Positions 50,789 to 59,279 of a DNA stretch of 59,441 bases are shown here, piece after piece. A program made the position numbers and the translations under genes. Below the pieces are notes generated by a model. The model was given only the letters and a program-made list of their open reading frames with translations. It had not been told where the DNA came from and did no database searches. Origin of the DNA: IMCC26256 sp046081705. GTDB taxonomy: Bacteria; Actinomycetota; Acidimicrobiia; IMCC26256. Location of the stretch: positions 1-59,441 of the forward strand of contig JBJTWK010000088.1 in the NCBI GenBank assembly GCA_046081705.1. The letters are read 5' to 3'. Position 1 is the first letter of the stretch. Each line of letters opens with the position of its first letter.

Positions 50789-51001
50789 TCAGGCGCGCCC
50801 GAGGATCGCGCACACCCCGGCGACGCTCCCGACGAGCATCGACGCGACGAGGGTGACTGCGACGCACCGGCCCACGAGCCGGGACGGCCAGGCGACATCG
50901 ACGACCCCGCCGCGCGGCACGGTGACGAGGATCGCGATGTGGTCCGGGCGGGGCGCTTCGGGCGGGCGCCGCCGAGCGGTCGCGCGATGATGCGCACGCA
51001 C
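50789..51001 (-). CDS. Possible small membrane protein
   Basis: A 70-residue reading frame with a basic N-terminus and one C-terminal hydrophobic helix, VGRCVAVTLVASMLVGSVAGV, ending in CAILGRA. The G/C third-position bias supports coding. GTG 51001 is a guess; GTG 51064 is also in frame, after a TACCCT box at 51112-51107. No family is recognised. The remaining sequence to 51171 shows no other gene. Confidence 0.42.
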   Translation of the reverse strand: MRAHHRATARRRPPEAPRPDHIAILVTVPRGGVVDVAWPSRLVGRCVAVTLVASMLVGSVAGVCAILGRA

Positions 51002-51171
51002 CGACGGACCGGTGCCGGCCCCACGCTGGCCGCATGTGCTGCGGCGACCCGAATGGTGTTCCACGACCGATCCGTCCCTCTCGCCCCGGCGGTCCGGGGG
51101 CGGCGAAGGGTAATGGATCGGTCGCCGGTCCCACAAGGGGGGATCCCGGCGCCGTGGGGCCGGGACCGGTC

Positions 51172-51591
51172 CTACTTGTAGCCCGCCATGATGTGGACGA
51201 CCCACCACTCCGGCGCCGCCGCCATGAGGGTCTGCATGTCCCAGTAGTCCCACCACCGGAGGATGCGGCCGTCGCGGAGCTCCATGACGGAGACGAACGG
51301 GAGCACCACCCGCTCCCCGGTGGGCCAGTGCCACTCCTCGCCGTGCTCGGTCACCGCCATGTCCTCGGTGACGACCAGCGCACGCCGGTGCTCGATGTAG
51401 GCCTCGAGCGGCTCGATGCCGAGCCGCAGTCGGGCCACGATCTCGGCCGGGCCGAACGCGCCCTCCTCCGGGGCGGGCACATCCGTGTAGTGGGACTCGG
51501 GGGTGAAGAAGCCCGCGATGGCTTCCCAGTCCCGCCGGTACAGCGTGGCCCAGAACTCCTCGACCAGTTCGCGGTTGGCCTCGATCCCCAT
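51172..51591 (-). CDS. SnoaL/NTF2-like domain protein
   Basis: A 139-residue cone-shaped alpha+beta barrel protein. The family signature is EFWATLYRRDWEAIAGFFTPESHYTDVPAPE, and FVSVMELRDGRILRWWDYWDMQTLM is the typical second half. Members include limonene-epoxide hydrolase and polyketide cyclases; the charged residues around ESHYTDV and RWWDYWD line the pocket. The reaction is unknown. ATG 51591 has an excellent AAGGAGG site 5 nt upstream. It is divergent from the small secreted protein. Confidence 0.87.
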   Translation of the reverse strand: MGIEANRELVEEFWATLYRRDWEAIAGFFTPESHYTDVPAPEEGAFGPAEIVARLRLGIEPLEAYIEHRRALVVTEDMAVTEHGEEWHWPTGERVVLPFVSVMELRDGRILRWWDYWDMQTLMAAAPEWWVVHIMAGYK

Positions 51592-51798
51592 CGATCCTCC
51601 TTCGGTCCGGACGCCCGACGCTAGCGAATCCGACTGCGCTGGGCGCGTGGACGCCCGCGCTCGGCGCGTGTGCGGGCCGCGATCCTGCACTCCGTGTGAA
51701 CGTCGTCTCAATTCCTCCGCAATCGTCGTCCGGAGGATCGCGCGCTCCGTACACCCCTCGTCGACACTCCGTCGGCATGGACCCCCAAGGAGACCACG

Positions 51799-52107
51799 AT
51801 GAAGCGACTCACCATGACCGTCGCCACCGCGGCGTTCGCCCTCGGTTCGCTCGGCGCCATCGCCGCGCCGGCCGGTGCGGCGGCCGGCGGCACCAGCACC
51901 GGCAACAACTGCCAGAAGATCGGCATGGCCACCGTCAAGAGCCTCGGCGTCTTCCCCACCGTCGCCAAGGACGGCATCACCGCCGGTACCGCGAAGGCGC
52001 TCGGCGTGCGCGGCATCGCCGACGTCCCGGACTCGACCGTGTTCACGCTCCCGGAGGTGCTCGCCCTGCACCGGTCGAACCCGGGGCTCTTCCCCTGGTG
52101 CGACTGA
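51799..52107 (+). CDS. Small secreted protein
   Basis: A 102-residue exported protein. The signal peptide (LTMTVATAAFALGSLGAIAA, cleavage near APAGAAAG) is clear. The mature part of about 70 residues has two Cys (NNCQKIG and FPWCD) that probably form a disulfide. The segment TVKSLGVFPTVAKDGITAGT contains two similar stretches (TVKSLGV, TAKALGV). The family is unknown. ATG 51799 follows an AAGGAGA site. A strong terminator hairpin follows. Confidence 0.82.
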   Translation: MKRLTMTVATAAFALGSLGAIAAPAGAAAGGTSTGNNCQKIGMATVKSLGVFPTVAKDGITAGTAKALGVRGIADVPDSTVFTLPEVLALHRSNPGLFPWCD

Positions 52108-52146
52108 TCCCACGCGGCACCGATCCGTACGGACGGTGACTCGAGC

Positions 52147-52172
52147 GGCCCCCGGACCCCGGTCCGGGGGCC
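52147..52172. terminator. Bidirectional terminator hairpin
   Basis: GGCCCCCGGACC and GGTCCGGGGGCC form a perfect 12-bp stem with a 2-nt centre, between the convergent secreted-protein and Gfo/Idh genes. Confidence 0.7.
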
Positions 52173-52187
52173 GTGTCGCGCCCGCCG

Positions 52188-53279
52188 TCAGGCGTGCGGG
52201 TCGGCGAGCACCTCGGCGAGATCCACCGCGCGGCCCTCGTCGATCGACCGGTGGGCCGCCACGCCCATCGCCACCGACAGCAACCCGTCCGCGGGGCTCA
52301 CGTCGGGCGGACCGCCGCGGCGGATGGCAGCGAGGAAGTCGAGGTGCTCGAGGTAGGAGGACCCGTGGTGGAACCCCTCGTACGCGACGCGCTCGTCGTG
52401 CACCACCTCGGCGACCACGCCGGCGCGCCCTCCGGCTCGAGTGCCGATCCGCACCTCGCTGCTCGGGAGGAACGCCTCCACCTTGCCGAGGTCACCGACG
52501 ACCGCGAGCTCCTCCTGGTGCTCGCTCCCCTCGGCGAACATGCAGAGGTCGAGCAGCGCGCGGCTCGCGTCGTCGTACTCGACGATCACGAACGCGTTGT
52601 CGAGGATGTCGGGCACCCCCCCGTCGTACCGCTCGTCGAGGTGGTTCACATCCTGGGCGCCCGAGGCGAGCACGCGGACCGGCGTCGCCCCGGTGATGTG
52701 GTTCATGAGATCGAAGAAGTGGCAGCACTTCTCGACCAGCGTCCCCCCGGTGTTCCTCGAGAACCGGTTCCAGTCGCCGACCTTGGGCAGGAACGGGAAC
52801 CGGTGCTCGCGGATCGAGACCATGCGGACCCGCCCGACGGACCCCCCGTGCACCTCGCGGATGAGCCGGGCCACCGGGGGCATGTACCGGTACTCGAGCC
52901 CCACCCACACGAGCGCCTCCCGTCCCGCGCTCGCCGCGACGATCCGCCGACAGTCGGCCACGGTCGTGCACAGGGGCTTCTCCACGAGCACGTGGAGATC
53001 GGTCGGGAGCAGATCGTCGAGCAAGGCCGCGTGCGTCATGTTCGGGGTGGCGACCACGACCGCGTCGCACAGATCGGCCGCCACGAGATCGGCGTGGGAC
53101 GCGAACGTGGCGAGGGGATCCCCCACCTCGGCCGCCACCGCCGACGCCCACTCCCGTGACGCGGGGTGGGGATCGGCGATCGCCGTCACCTGCGCGCCGT
53201 CGAGCATCTGCAGGTTGCGCAGGTGCTCGAGCCCCATCATCCCGGAGCCGATGATCCCGTACCTGACGACGTCGCCCAC
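52188..53279 (-). CDS. Gfo/Idh/MocA-family oxidoreductase
   Basis: An NAD(P)-dependent sugar-type dehydrogenase of 363 residues. The Rossmann start is RYGIIGSGMMGLEHLRNL. The family motif EKP appears in LHVLVEKPLCTTVADC. The second-half catalytic His lies in GGTLVEKCCHFFDLMNHITGA. It likely oxidises an inositol- or sugar-like substrate. GTG 53279 (VGDVVRYGIIG) is set by a TACGCT box 8 nt upstream. It is divergent from the aldo/keto reductase with only 23 bp between the starts. Confidence 0.92.
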   Translation of the reverse strand: MGDVVRYGIIGSGMMGLEHLRNLQMLDGAQVTAIADPHPASREWASAVAAEVGDPLATFASHADLVAADLCDAVVVATPNMTHAALLDDLLPTDLHVLVEKPLCTTVADCRRIVAASAGREALVWVGLEYRYMPPVARLIREVHGGSVGRVRMVSIREHRFPFLPKVGDWNRFSRNTGGTLVEKCCHFFDLMNHITGATPVRVLASGAQDVNHLDERYDGGVPDILDNAFVIVEYDDASRALLDLCMFAEGSEHQEELAVVGDLGKVEAFLPSSEVRIGTRAGGRAGVVAEVVHDERVAYEGFHHGSSYLEHLDFLAAIRRGGPPDVSPADGLLSVAMGVAAHRSIDEGRAVDLAEVLADPHA

Positions 53280-53286
53280 GGCCGCA

Positions 53287-53293
53287 TAGCGTA
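53287..53293. promoter_or_regulatory. Symmetric bidirectional -10 element (TAGCGTA)
   Basis: TAGCGT (plus, 53287-53292) lies 10 nt before ATG 53303; TACGCT (minus, 53293-53288) lies 8 nt before GTG 53279. The geometry is identical to the plsC/cofC promoter at 6915-6921. Confidence 0.6.
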
Positions 53294-53302
53294 CGGCGCG
53301 CC

Positions 53303-54241
53303 ATGACCTCCCCGCCCTCGTCGTCGCTCGTCTCCACCGAACCGCGTGCCATCGGCGACGCACTCGTCGCCCCGATCGGGTTCGGGTGCTGGCGGTTCAC
53401 GGGCACCGACGTCGCCGCGGCGGGCCGACTGCTCGACGCCGCCATCGACGCGGCGCTCGAGGGGACGCCGCCGGGCACCCGGCTGCTCGTCGACACCGCC
53501 GACGTCTACGGCCTCGACTGGGGCGGCGCCGGGTTCGGCACGGTCGAGCAGTTCCTCGGCGACGTGCTCGCCGCAGATCCGGGGCGCCTCGAGCACATCC
53601 TCCTTGCGACCAAGGGCGGCATCCGTCCGCCGGTCCCATACGACTCGAGCCCCGAGGGCCTCGCCGCCGCGTGCGCCGACTCGCGGCGGCGCCTGCGGGT
53701 CGACACGATCGACCTCTACCAGGTGCATCGACCCGACCTGTTCACCGCCCCGTCCGATCTCGCGGCGACGCTCGAGTCGTTCATCGACGACGGGCACGTC
53801 CGGGCGATCGGGGTCTCGAACATGACCGTCGACCAGTACGACGCCGTCGCGGCGTGGACGGCGACCGGCATCGCGACCACGCAACCCGAGTGGTCGGTGG
53901 CCCGGCTCGACCCGATGCGGGACGGGACGCTCGACCGCGCGATGCGCGACGGGGTCACCCCGCTCGCGTGGAGTCCACTGGCCGGGGGACGGGTGCTGAG
54001 CGGCGAGGGCCTGCGCCCCGACCTCGTATCCACCCTCGACGCGCTCGCATCACGCGAGGGCGTCGACCGCGCGATCGTTGCGCTCGCCTTCCTGCTCGCG
54101 CACCCGGCCGCAGCCGTGCCGATCGTGGGCACGCAACGACCCGAGCGGTTCGCCGCGCTCGTGCACGGGGTCGGCATCCACCTCGACCGGGCCGACTGCT
54201 ACCGCATCGTCGAGACGTCCGAGGGGGTCCCGCTCCCGTGA
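53303..54241 (+). CDS. Aldo/keto reductase
   Basis: A TIM-barrel NADP-dependent reductase of 312 residues. The catalytic tetrad is recognisable: Asp and Tyr in LLVDTADVYG, Lys in ILLATKGGI and His in DLYQVHRPD. GVSNMTVDQYD and QPEWSVARLDPM follow. AHPAAAVPIVGTQRPERF binds the cofactor phosphate. It resembles the YdhF/Tas-type subfamily. The substrate is unknown. It is the first gene of a run of redox genes; its stop overlaps the LLM gene in GTGA. Confidence 0.92.
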   Translation: MTSPPSSSLVSTEPRAIGDALVAPIGFGCWRFTGTDVAAAGRLLDAAIDAALEGTPPGTRLLVDTADVYGLDWGGAGFGTVEQFLGDVLAADPGRLEHILLATKGGIRPPVPYDSSPEGLAAACADSRRRLRVDTIDLYQVHRPDLFTAPSDLAATLESFIDDGHVRAIGVSNMTVDQYDAVAAWTATGIATTQPEWSVARLDPMRDGTLDRAMRDGVTPLAWSPLAGGRVLSGEGLRPDLVSTLDALASREGVDRAIVALAFLLAHPAAAVPIVGTQRPERFAALVHGVGIHLDRADCYRIVETSEGVPLP

Positions 54242-55314
54242 GCGACCGATCGCCGATCGAGGTCTCCTGGTTCGGCGCGCTCTGCGACGACGACTACGCG
54301 CAGCTCGGGGTCCCCGATCCCACACTGCGGTCGTCGTGGGACCACTGCCGCGACATCGCCGTCACCGCCGAACGCACTGGGTACGACAACCTGCTGCTCC
54401 CCTCCGGGTACGCGCTCGGGATCGACGGCACCGCGTTCGCGGGTGGGCTGGCCCCGCTCCTCGAGCGGCTCCACCTCCTCCTCGCCGTCCGGTGCGGCGA
54501 GCTCTGGGTGCCGCAACTCGCGCGCCAGATCGCCACACTGGACCGGATGCTCGTCGGTCGCCTCACGGTCAACATCATCTCGAGCGACCTCCCCGGCGAG
54601 ACCCTCGCCGCAGGACCCCGGTACCGACGCACGCTCGAGACGATGCAGGTCCTGCGCGCGCTGCTCGACGGCGACGCGGTGTCGTTCCACGGCGAGTTCA
54701 TCGACCTCGATCTCGATCCTCCCGCCGCACGGACCGCCGACGGCCGGTGCCCGCCCCTGTACTTCGGCGGTCTCTCGGAGGAGGCCCGCGAGGTCGCAGC
54801 CGCCGGGGCCGACGTCTACCTCATGTGGCCCGACACGCTGCCGGAGGTCGCCGCCACTGTCGCCGACCTGCGGGGCCGGGCCGCGCGCCACGGTCGCAGG
54901 CTGCGGTTCGGGTACCGCGTGCACGTGGTTGTGGGGGAGACCGAGGCCGAGGCCCGGGCCGCGGCCGCCCACCTCGTGGCCGCGCTCGACGACGAGGAGG
55001 GCCGCAGGATCCGTGAGCGATCGCTCGACAGCGGGTCCCGGGGCGTGTCGCGGCAGGCCGAGCTGCGCGACGCCGCGACCGACGACGGGTTCGTGGAGCA
55101 GCACCTCTGGACCGGGATCGGTCGGGCCCGCTCCGGGTGCGGGGCCGCCATCGTCGGCGATCCCGACCAGGTGCTCGCCAAGCTCGACGCCTACCGCGCA
55201 CTCGGCATCGAGGCGTTCATCCTCTCCGGGTACCCGCACCTCGCCGAGGCCGAGCACTTCGGCCGCCTCGTGCTCCCCCGGCTCGATCACGCCCCGTTGC
55301 GGCCCCGGATCTGA
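54238..55314 (+). CDS. LLM-class flavin-dependent oxidoreductase
   Basis: A bacterial luciferase-like TIM-barrel monooxygenase of 358 residues. WFGALCDDDYAQLG opens the protein. LPSGYALGIDG, RLTVNIISSDLPGE, YRRTLETMQVLRALLDGDAV and PPLYFGGLSEEAREVAAAGADVYL match alkanesulfonate monooxygenase (SsuD)-type members. It uses FMNH2 or possibly F420H2, since cofC is present elsewhere in the window; sequence alone does not decide. GTG 54238 overlaps the aldo/keto reductase stop by 4 nt, so the two probably work on one pathway. Confidence 0.9.
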   Translation: MSDRSPIEVSWFGALCDDDYAQLGVPDPTLRSSWDHCRDIAVTAERTGYDNLLLPSGYALGIDGTAFAGGLAPLLERLHLLLAVRCGELWVPQLARQIATLDRMLVGRLTVNIISSDLPGETLAAGPRYRRTLETMQVLRALLDGDAVSFHGEFIDLDLDPPAARTADGRCPPLYFGGLSEEAREVAAAGADVYLMWPDTLPEVAATVADLRGRAARHGRRLRFGYRVHVVVGETEAEARAAAAHLVAALDDEEGRRIRERSLDSGSRGVSRQAELRDAATDDGFVEQHLWTGIGRARSGCGAAIVGDPDQVLAKLDAYRALGIEAFILSGYPHLAEAEHFGRLVLPRLDHAPLRPRI

Positions 55315-55361
55315 TCGGGCCGACGCCGAGCGCGGCATCGGCGACCGGAGTCGGCCCCGGC

Positions 55362-55367
55362 TACCGT
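55362..55367 (+). promoter_or_regulatory. Probable -10 box (TACCGT) for the aldehyde dehydrogenase gene
   Basis: TACCGT lies 50 nt before GTG 55418, which has an AAAAGG site, so this is a short-leader promoter. Confidence 0.4.
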
Positions 55368-55417
55368 TCGCCCCGGCGCAGGCGAGCGCCGCGACGTCGA
55401 GACGAAAAGGAACCCCC

Positions 55418-56866
55418 GTGACCGACTACCAGGAACTCTTCATCGGCGGCGAGTGGGTCGCCCCCGCCGGTTCGGGCCGGATCGAGGTCATCTCGCCGGT
55501 GAACGAGGAGGTGTACGGCACGGTGCCGGACGCCACCGAGGCCGACGTCGACCGTGCCGTGGCTGCGGCCCGCCGCGCCTTCGAGTCCGGACCCTGGCCC
55601 CGCATGACCCCTGAGGAGCGGGCCGACGCGATCGCGCGCCTCTCCGCCGCGCTGCAGGCACGGTCGATGGACATCGCCGACGTCATCACGAACGAGAACG
55701 GCTCGGTGAAGTCGTTCTCGATCATGGGTCAGGTCTTCGCCTCGACCATGGTCCTCGACAAGTACGCCGAGATCGCCCGCACCTACGAGTTCGAGAACCG
55801 CCGGGTCGGTGCGCTCGGCGGCGACGTGCGCGTCCGCCGCGCGCCGGTCGGCGTGGTGGCCGGCATCATCCCCTGGAACGTGCCGCTCTACATCACGGCG
55901 ATGAAGCTCGGGCCGGCGATGGCCTCGGGCTCCACCATCGTGCTGAAGCCGTCGCCCGAGACCCCGCTCGACGCCTACCTCTTCGCGGACGCCGTGCTCG
56001 AGGCCGGCATCCCGGAGGGCGTCATCAACATCGTGGCCGCGGACCGCGCCGTGAGCGAGTACCTCGTGTCGCACCCGCAGATCGACAAGGTGTCGTTCAC
56101 CGGGTCGACCGCAGTGGGACGCCGCATCGGTTCGATCTGCGGCGAGCAGATCAAGCGCTGCACGCTCGAGCTCGGCGGCAAGTCCGCGGCGATCATCCTC
56201 GACGACGTGAACCTCGACGACGCGCTGCTCAACGAGCTGCTCATGTCCGGTCTCATGAACAACGGGCAGGTGTGCGGCGCGCAGTCCCGCATCCTCGTGC
56301 CCCGGTCCCGGTACGACGAGATCGTGGGGCGCATCGGCGAGGGCATGGCGAAGATGGTCGTCGGTGACCCGAACGAGGACACCAGCCAGATCGGCCCGAT
56401 GGTCGCGAAGCGCCAGCAGGAGCGGGTCAACGGCTACATCGAGATCGGCAGGAGCGAGGGCGCCCGGGTCGTGACCGGCGGGAGCCCCGCACCGTTCGAC
56501 AAGGGCTGGTTCGTGACGCCCACGCTCTTCGCGGATGCGAACAACCAGATGCGCATCGCCCGCGAGGAGATCTTCGGACCGGTGCTCACCGCCATCCCGT
56601 ACGACAGCGAGGCCGAGGCGATCGCCATCGCGAACGACTCGGACTACGGGCTGTGCGGTTCCGTCTGGACCTCGGACCCGGAGCACGCGGCCGAGGTCGG
56701 GGCGCAGGTGCGCACCGGCGTGGTCGCCGTGAACTCGTCGATGATCCTCGACTTCAACAGCCCGTTCGGCGGGTTCAAGCAGTCGGGCATCGGGCGCGAG
56801 CTCGGCCCGGAGGGACTCGAGCCGTTCACCGAACTGCAGTCGATCATCCTGCCCGCGGCGGGCTGA
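55418..56866 (+). CDS. Aldehyde dehydrogenase family protein
   Basis: An NAD(P)-dependent aldehyde dehydrogenase of 482 residues. IIPWNVPLYITAMKLGPAMA contains the oxyanion Asn. VSFTGSTAVGRR binds the cofactor. The general base Glu lies in TLELGGKSAAIIL and the nucleophile Cys in MNNGQVCGAQSRI. EEIFGPVLTAI and FGGFKQSGIGRELG complete the family pattern. It likely oxidises aldehydes produced by the neighbouring reductase, monooxygenase or alcohol dehydrogenase. A hairpin terminator follows. Confidence 0.95.
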   Translation: MTDYQELFIGGEWVAPAGSGRIEVISPVNEEVYGTVPDATEADVDRAVAAARRAFESGPWPRMTPEERADAIARLSAALQARSMDIADVITNENGSVKSFSIMGQVFASTMVLDKYAEIARTYEFENRRVGALGGDVRVRRAPVGVVAGIIPWNVPLYITAMKLGPAMASGSTIVLKPSPETPLDAYLFADAVLEAGIPEGVINIVAADRAVSEYLVSHPQIDKVSFTGSTAVGRRIGSICGEQIKRCTLELGGKSAAIILDDVNLDDALLNELLMSGLMNNGQVCGAQSRILVPRSRYDEIVGRIGEGMAKMVVGDPNEDTSQIGPMVAKRQQERVNGYIEIGRSEGARVVTGGSPAPFDKGWFVTPTLFADANNQMRIAREEIFGPVLTAIPYDSEAEAIAIANDSDYGLCGSVWTSDPEHAAEVGAQVRTGVVAVNSSMILDFNSPFGGFKQSGIGRELGPEGLEPFTELQSIILPAAG

Positions 56867-56903
56867 TCCCCGACCGCCCGAACGGGTGGCACGGACGTGG
56901 GAG

Positions 56904-56923
56904 CGGGGGCGCCGACGCCCCCG
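56904..56923 (+). terminator. Terminator hairpin after the aldehyde dehydrogenase
   Basis: CGGGGGCG-CCGA-CGCCCCCG is a perfect 8-bp stem, 37 nt after the stop codon. Confidence 0.6.
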
Positions 56924-56946
56924 CCTCGCGCCCGGAGCCGGTTGCG

Positions 56947-56952
56947 TAACGT
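56947..56952 (+). promoter_or_regulatory. Leaderless-type -10 box (TAACGT) for the channel gene
   Basis: TAACGT, 7 nt, then GTG 56960. An upstream GTG at 56951 lies inside the box and is rejected. Confidence 0.55.
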
Positions 56953-56959
56953 GTCCGCC

Positions 56960-57670
56960 GTGCACGTCCTCGAACGCCAGCACCGACACCCCTGGCCCGG
57001 GATGGGCACGGTGCTCGTCCTCCTCGCCGCGTCGGTCATCTGGCACGCCGCCACGCCCGACGCCGGGTGGGCCCGCACCGTCGGCGTGGCGCTCGAGGGG
57101 CTGGCCCTGGTCGCCACCCTGCGCATCAGCGGCGAGACCCCGCGACTCGCACGACTGGCGACGATCATCGTGCCGATTGCGATCGTCGTCACCGCCATCG
57201 GGAACACGATGGACGGCGACCTCGGACGGGTCCTCGCCGGTGTGCTCGGAACCCTCATCGTCGTCGCCTGCCCGATCGCGATCGTGCGATCGGTCCTGTC
57301 GCACCCGATCGTCAACCTCCAGACGGTGGGCGCGGCGATCTGCATCTACCTGCTCATCGGCCTCTGCTTCACCTACCTCTACGGCCTCGAGTACGCGATC
57401 TTCGGTGCTCCCTTCATGAACGGCGTGCCCGGCGGCAAGCCGACCGCCGCCGACACCCTGTACTTCTCCTTCATCACGCTCACGACGACCGGATACGGCG
57501 ACATCACCTGCGCCACCCGCATCGGGCGCACGACCGCGATGGTCGAGGCGATGCTCGGGCAGCTCTACCTCGTGACTGTGCTCGCCCTGCTCGTGAGCAA
57601 CCTCGGCGCCACGCGCCGCACCCGGCGCGACCTCGCCCGGACGAGCGACGAGGCGGCGCCCGATGCCTGA
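56960..57670 (+). CDS. Potassium channel family membrane protein
   Basis: A 236-residue membrane protein with about four N-terminal helices and a C-terminal pore unit. The outer pore helix is AAICIYLLIGLCFTYLYGL. The pore loop TLYFSFITLTTTGYGDITCA holds the K+ selectivity filter TTTGYGD. The inner helix is MVEAMLGQLYLVTVLALLVSNLG, similar to Ion_trans_2 channels. There is no regulatory RCK domain. GTG 56960 is set by the TAACGT box. Its end overlaps the VOC-protein ATG by 8 nt. Confidence 0.9.
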   Translation: MHVLERQHRHPWPGMGTVLVLLAASVIWHAATPDAGWARTVGVALEGLALVATLRISGETPRLARLATIIVPIAIVVTAIGNTMDGDLGRVLAGVLGTLIVVACPIAIVRSVLSHPIVNLQTVGAAICIYLLIGLCFTYLYGLEYAIFGAPFMNGVPGGKPTAADTLYFSFITLTTTGYGDITCATRIGRTTAMVEAMLGQLYLVTVLALLVSNLGATRRTRRDLARTSDEAAPDA

Positions 57671-58148
57671 GTCCGACTTCGAGGCCCGCCGGGCCGCACT
57701 CGACCACCTCCTCGCGCCCGAGGGCGAACGACCCCCGTCGATCGCACGCGGGGTGCACCACGTCGCACTCATCTGCTCGGATCCGGCCGCGACGATCGAC
57801 TTCTACCAACGCGTGCTCGGCTTCCCGCTCGTGGAGATCTTCGAGAACCGCGACTACCCGGGGTCCCTGCACTTCTTCTTCGACCTCGGCGCGGGCAACC
57901 TCCTCGCGTTCTTCGACTTCCCGGGCCTCGGGCTCGGTCCGACGATCGAGACGCTCGGGAGCCTCCAGCACCTCGCGATCTCGGTGACCGAGGAGGCCTT
58001 CGTGGCCGCCCGGGCCCGGGTCGAGGCCGAGGGCATCGAGTACCGGGGCCCGGACCTCGGCGTCGAACGCTCGATCTACCTGCGGGATCCGGACGGCGTG
58101 CAGATCGAGCTCGTCGCCGTCCCGCTGCTCGACACCAACTTCACCTGA
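57663..58148 (+). CDS. VOC-superfamily (glyoxalase/dioxygenase-like) protein
   Basis: A 161-residue protein with one complete betaalphabetabetabeta pair module. VHHVALICSDPAATIDFYQRVLGFPLVEI carries the first metal His; LQHLAISVTEEAFVAARARVEAEG the second His; RSIYLRDPDGVQIELVAV the metal Glu. Members are glyoxalase I, extradiol dioxygenases or resistance proteins; the substrate is not evident. ATG 57663 overlaps the channel gene's end by 8 nt. Confidence 0.9.
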   Translation: MPESDFEARRAALDHLLAPEGERPPSIARGVHHVALICSDPAATIDFYQRVLGFPLVEIFENRDYPGSLHFFFDLGAGNLLAFFDFPGLGLGPTIETLGSLQHLAISVTEEAFVAARARVEAEGIEYRGPDLGVERSIYLRDPDGVQIELVAVPLLDTNFT

Positions 58149-58177
58149 ACCCCGTCCCCCGGTCCCCGAGGAGCACC

Positions 58178-59275
58178 ATGCGCGCCGCGATCCTGCAGAC
58201 CCCCGGCGAGCCGTTCGTCATCGCCGACGACGTCGACATCGAGGAACCCCGCACCGGCGAGGTGCGGGTCCGGGTCTCGCACTGCGGGGTCTGCCACTCC
58301 GACCTCAGCATGGTGAACGGCTCGTTCCCCGGACTCACCCCGGTCATCCTCGGACACGAGGCGGCGGGCACGGTCGACGCGGTCGGTCCCGGCGTGACCG
58401 CGCTCGCCCCCGGGGACAAGGTCGTGCTCACCCCGACCCCGTCGTGCGGCGAGTGCTACTGGTGCGTGCGGGACGAGCACAGCCTGTGCGCGAACTCGAG
58501 TGCGATCGTGCTGTCGGCGTTCCCCGACGGCTCGACCCGCCTCTCCCGACGCGGCGAGACCGTCTACCGGGGCGTCGGCGTGGGCGCGTTCGCCGAGTAC
58601 GTCATCACCCAGGTGTCGGGCGCCGTGAAGGTGCCGGCCGACACCCCGCTCGACGTCGCGTGCGTCATCGGCTGCGCGATGCAGACCGGGGTCGGGGCGG
58701 TGCTCAACACCGCCGGCGTCGCCCCCGGCGACACCGTCCTCGTCGCCGGCCTCGGCGGCATCGGGCTCGCCGCCGTGCAGGGGGCACGCATCGCGGGCGC
58801 GACCACGATCATCGTCTCGGATCCCGTCGCCGAGCGCCGCAACCACGCCCGCCGACTCGGCGCGACGGACGCGATCGACCCGACGGCCGAGGACCTCGTC
58901 GCCGCGGTCATGGCGCGCACCGGCGTCGGCGTCGACCATGCGTTCGAGTGCGCGGGCCGGGCCTCGCTCATCTCGACCCTGCTCGACGCGTGTCGGGGCG
59001 GTGGGACCACCACCTGCGTCGGCGCCCCGGCCCTCGACGAGGCGATCGTCATCGACCCCGCGGTGATGTTCACCGCGAGCGGGAAGCGGCTGCTCGGCTG
59101 CCTGCTCGGCAGCGTGAACTCCCGGCGCGAGATCCCGCGCCTGCTCGAGCTCTGGCGACGCGGCCTCCTCGATCTCGAGTCGATGATCACCCACCGCGGC
59201 ACGCTCGACGACATCGACACCGCGTTCGCCGACCTCGCGGCCGGCCGCGGGATCCGCACCGTCCTCGCGATCTGA
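58178..59275 (+). CDS. Zinc-dependent alcohol dehydrogenase
   Basis: A medium-chain dehydrogenase of 365 residues. The catalytic zinc ligands are Cys in HCGVCHSDL and His in ILGHEAAGTV. The structural zinc lobe is PSCGECYWCVRDEHSLCAN with four Cys. The Rossmann motif is VLVAGLGGIGLAAVQGA, followed by VSDPVAERR, suggesting NAD. It belongs to the class III/NDMA-dependent-like group of actinobacterial ADHs. It probably supplies aldehydes to the nearby aldehyde dehydrogenase. ATG 58178 has a GAGGAG site 5 nt upstream. Confidence 0.93.
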   Translation: MRAAILQTPGEPFVIADDVDIEEPRTGEVRVRVSHCGVCHSDLSMVNGSFPGLTPVILGHEAAGTVDAVGPGVTALAPGDKVVLTPTPSCGECYWCVRDEHSLCANSSAIVLSAFPDGSTRLSRRGETVYRGVGVGAFAEYVITQVSGAVKVPADTPLDVACVIGCAMQTGVGAVLNTAGVAPGDTVLVAGLGGIGLAAVQGARIAGATTIIVSDPVAERRNHARRLGATDAIDPTAEDLVAAVMARTGVGVDHAFECAGRASLISTLLDACRGGGTTTCVGAPALDEAIVIDPAVMFTASGKRLLGCLLGSVNSRREIPRLLELWRRGLLDLESMITHRGTLDDIDTAFADLAAGRGIRTVLAI

Positions 59276-59279
59276 TCGA

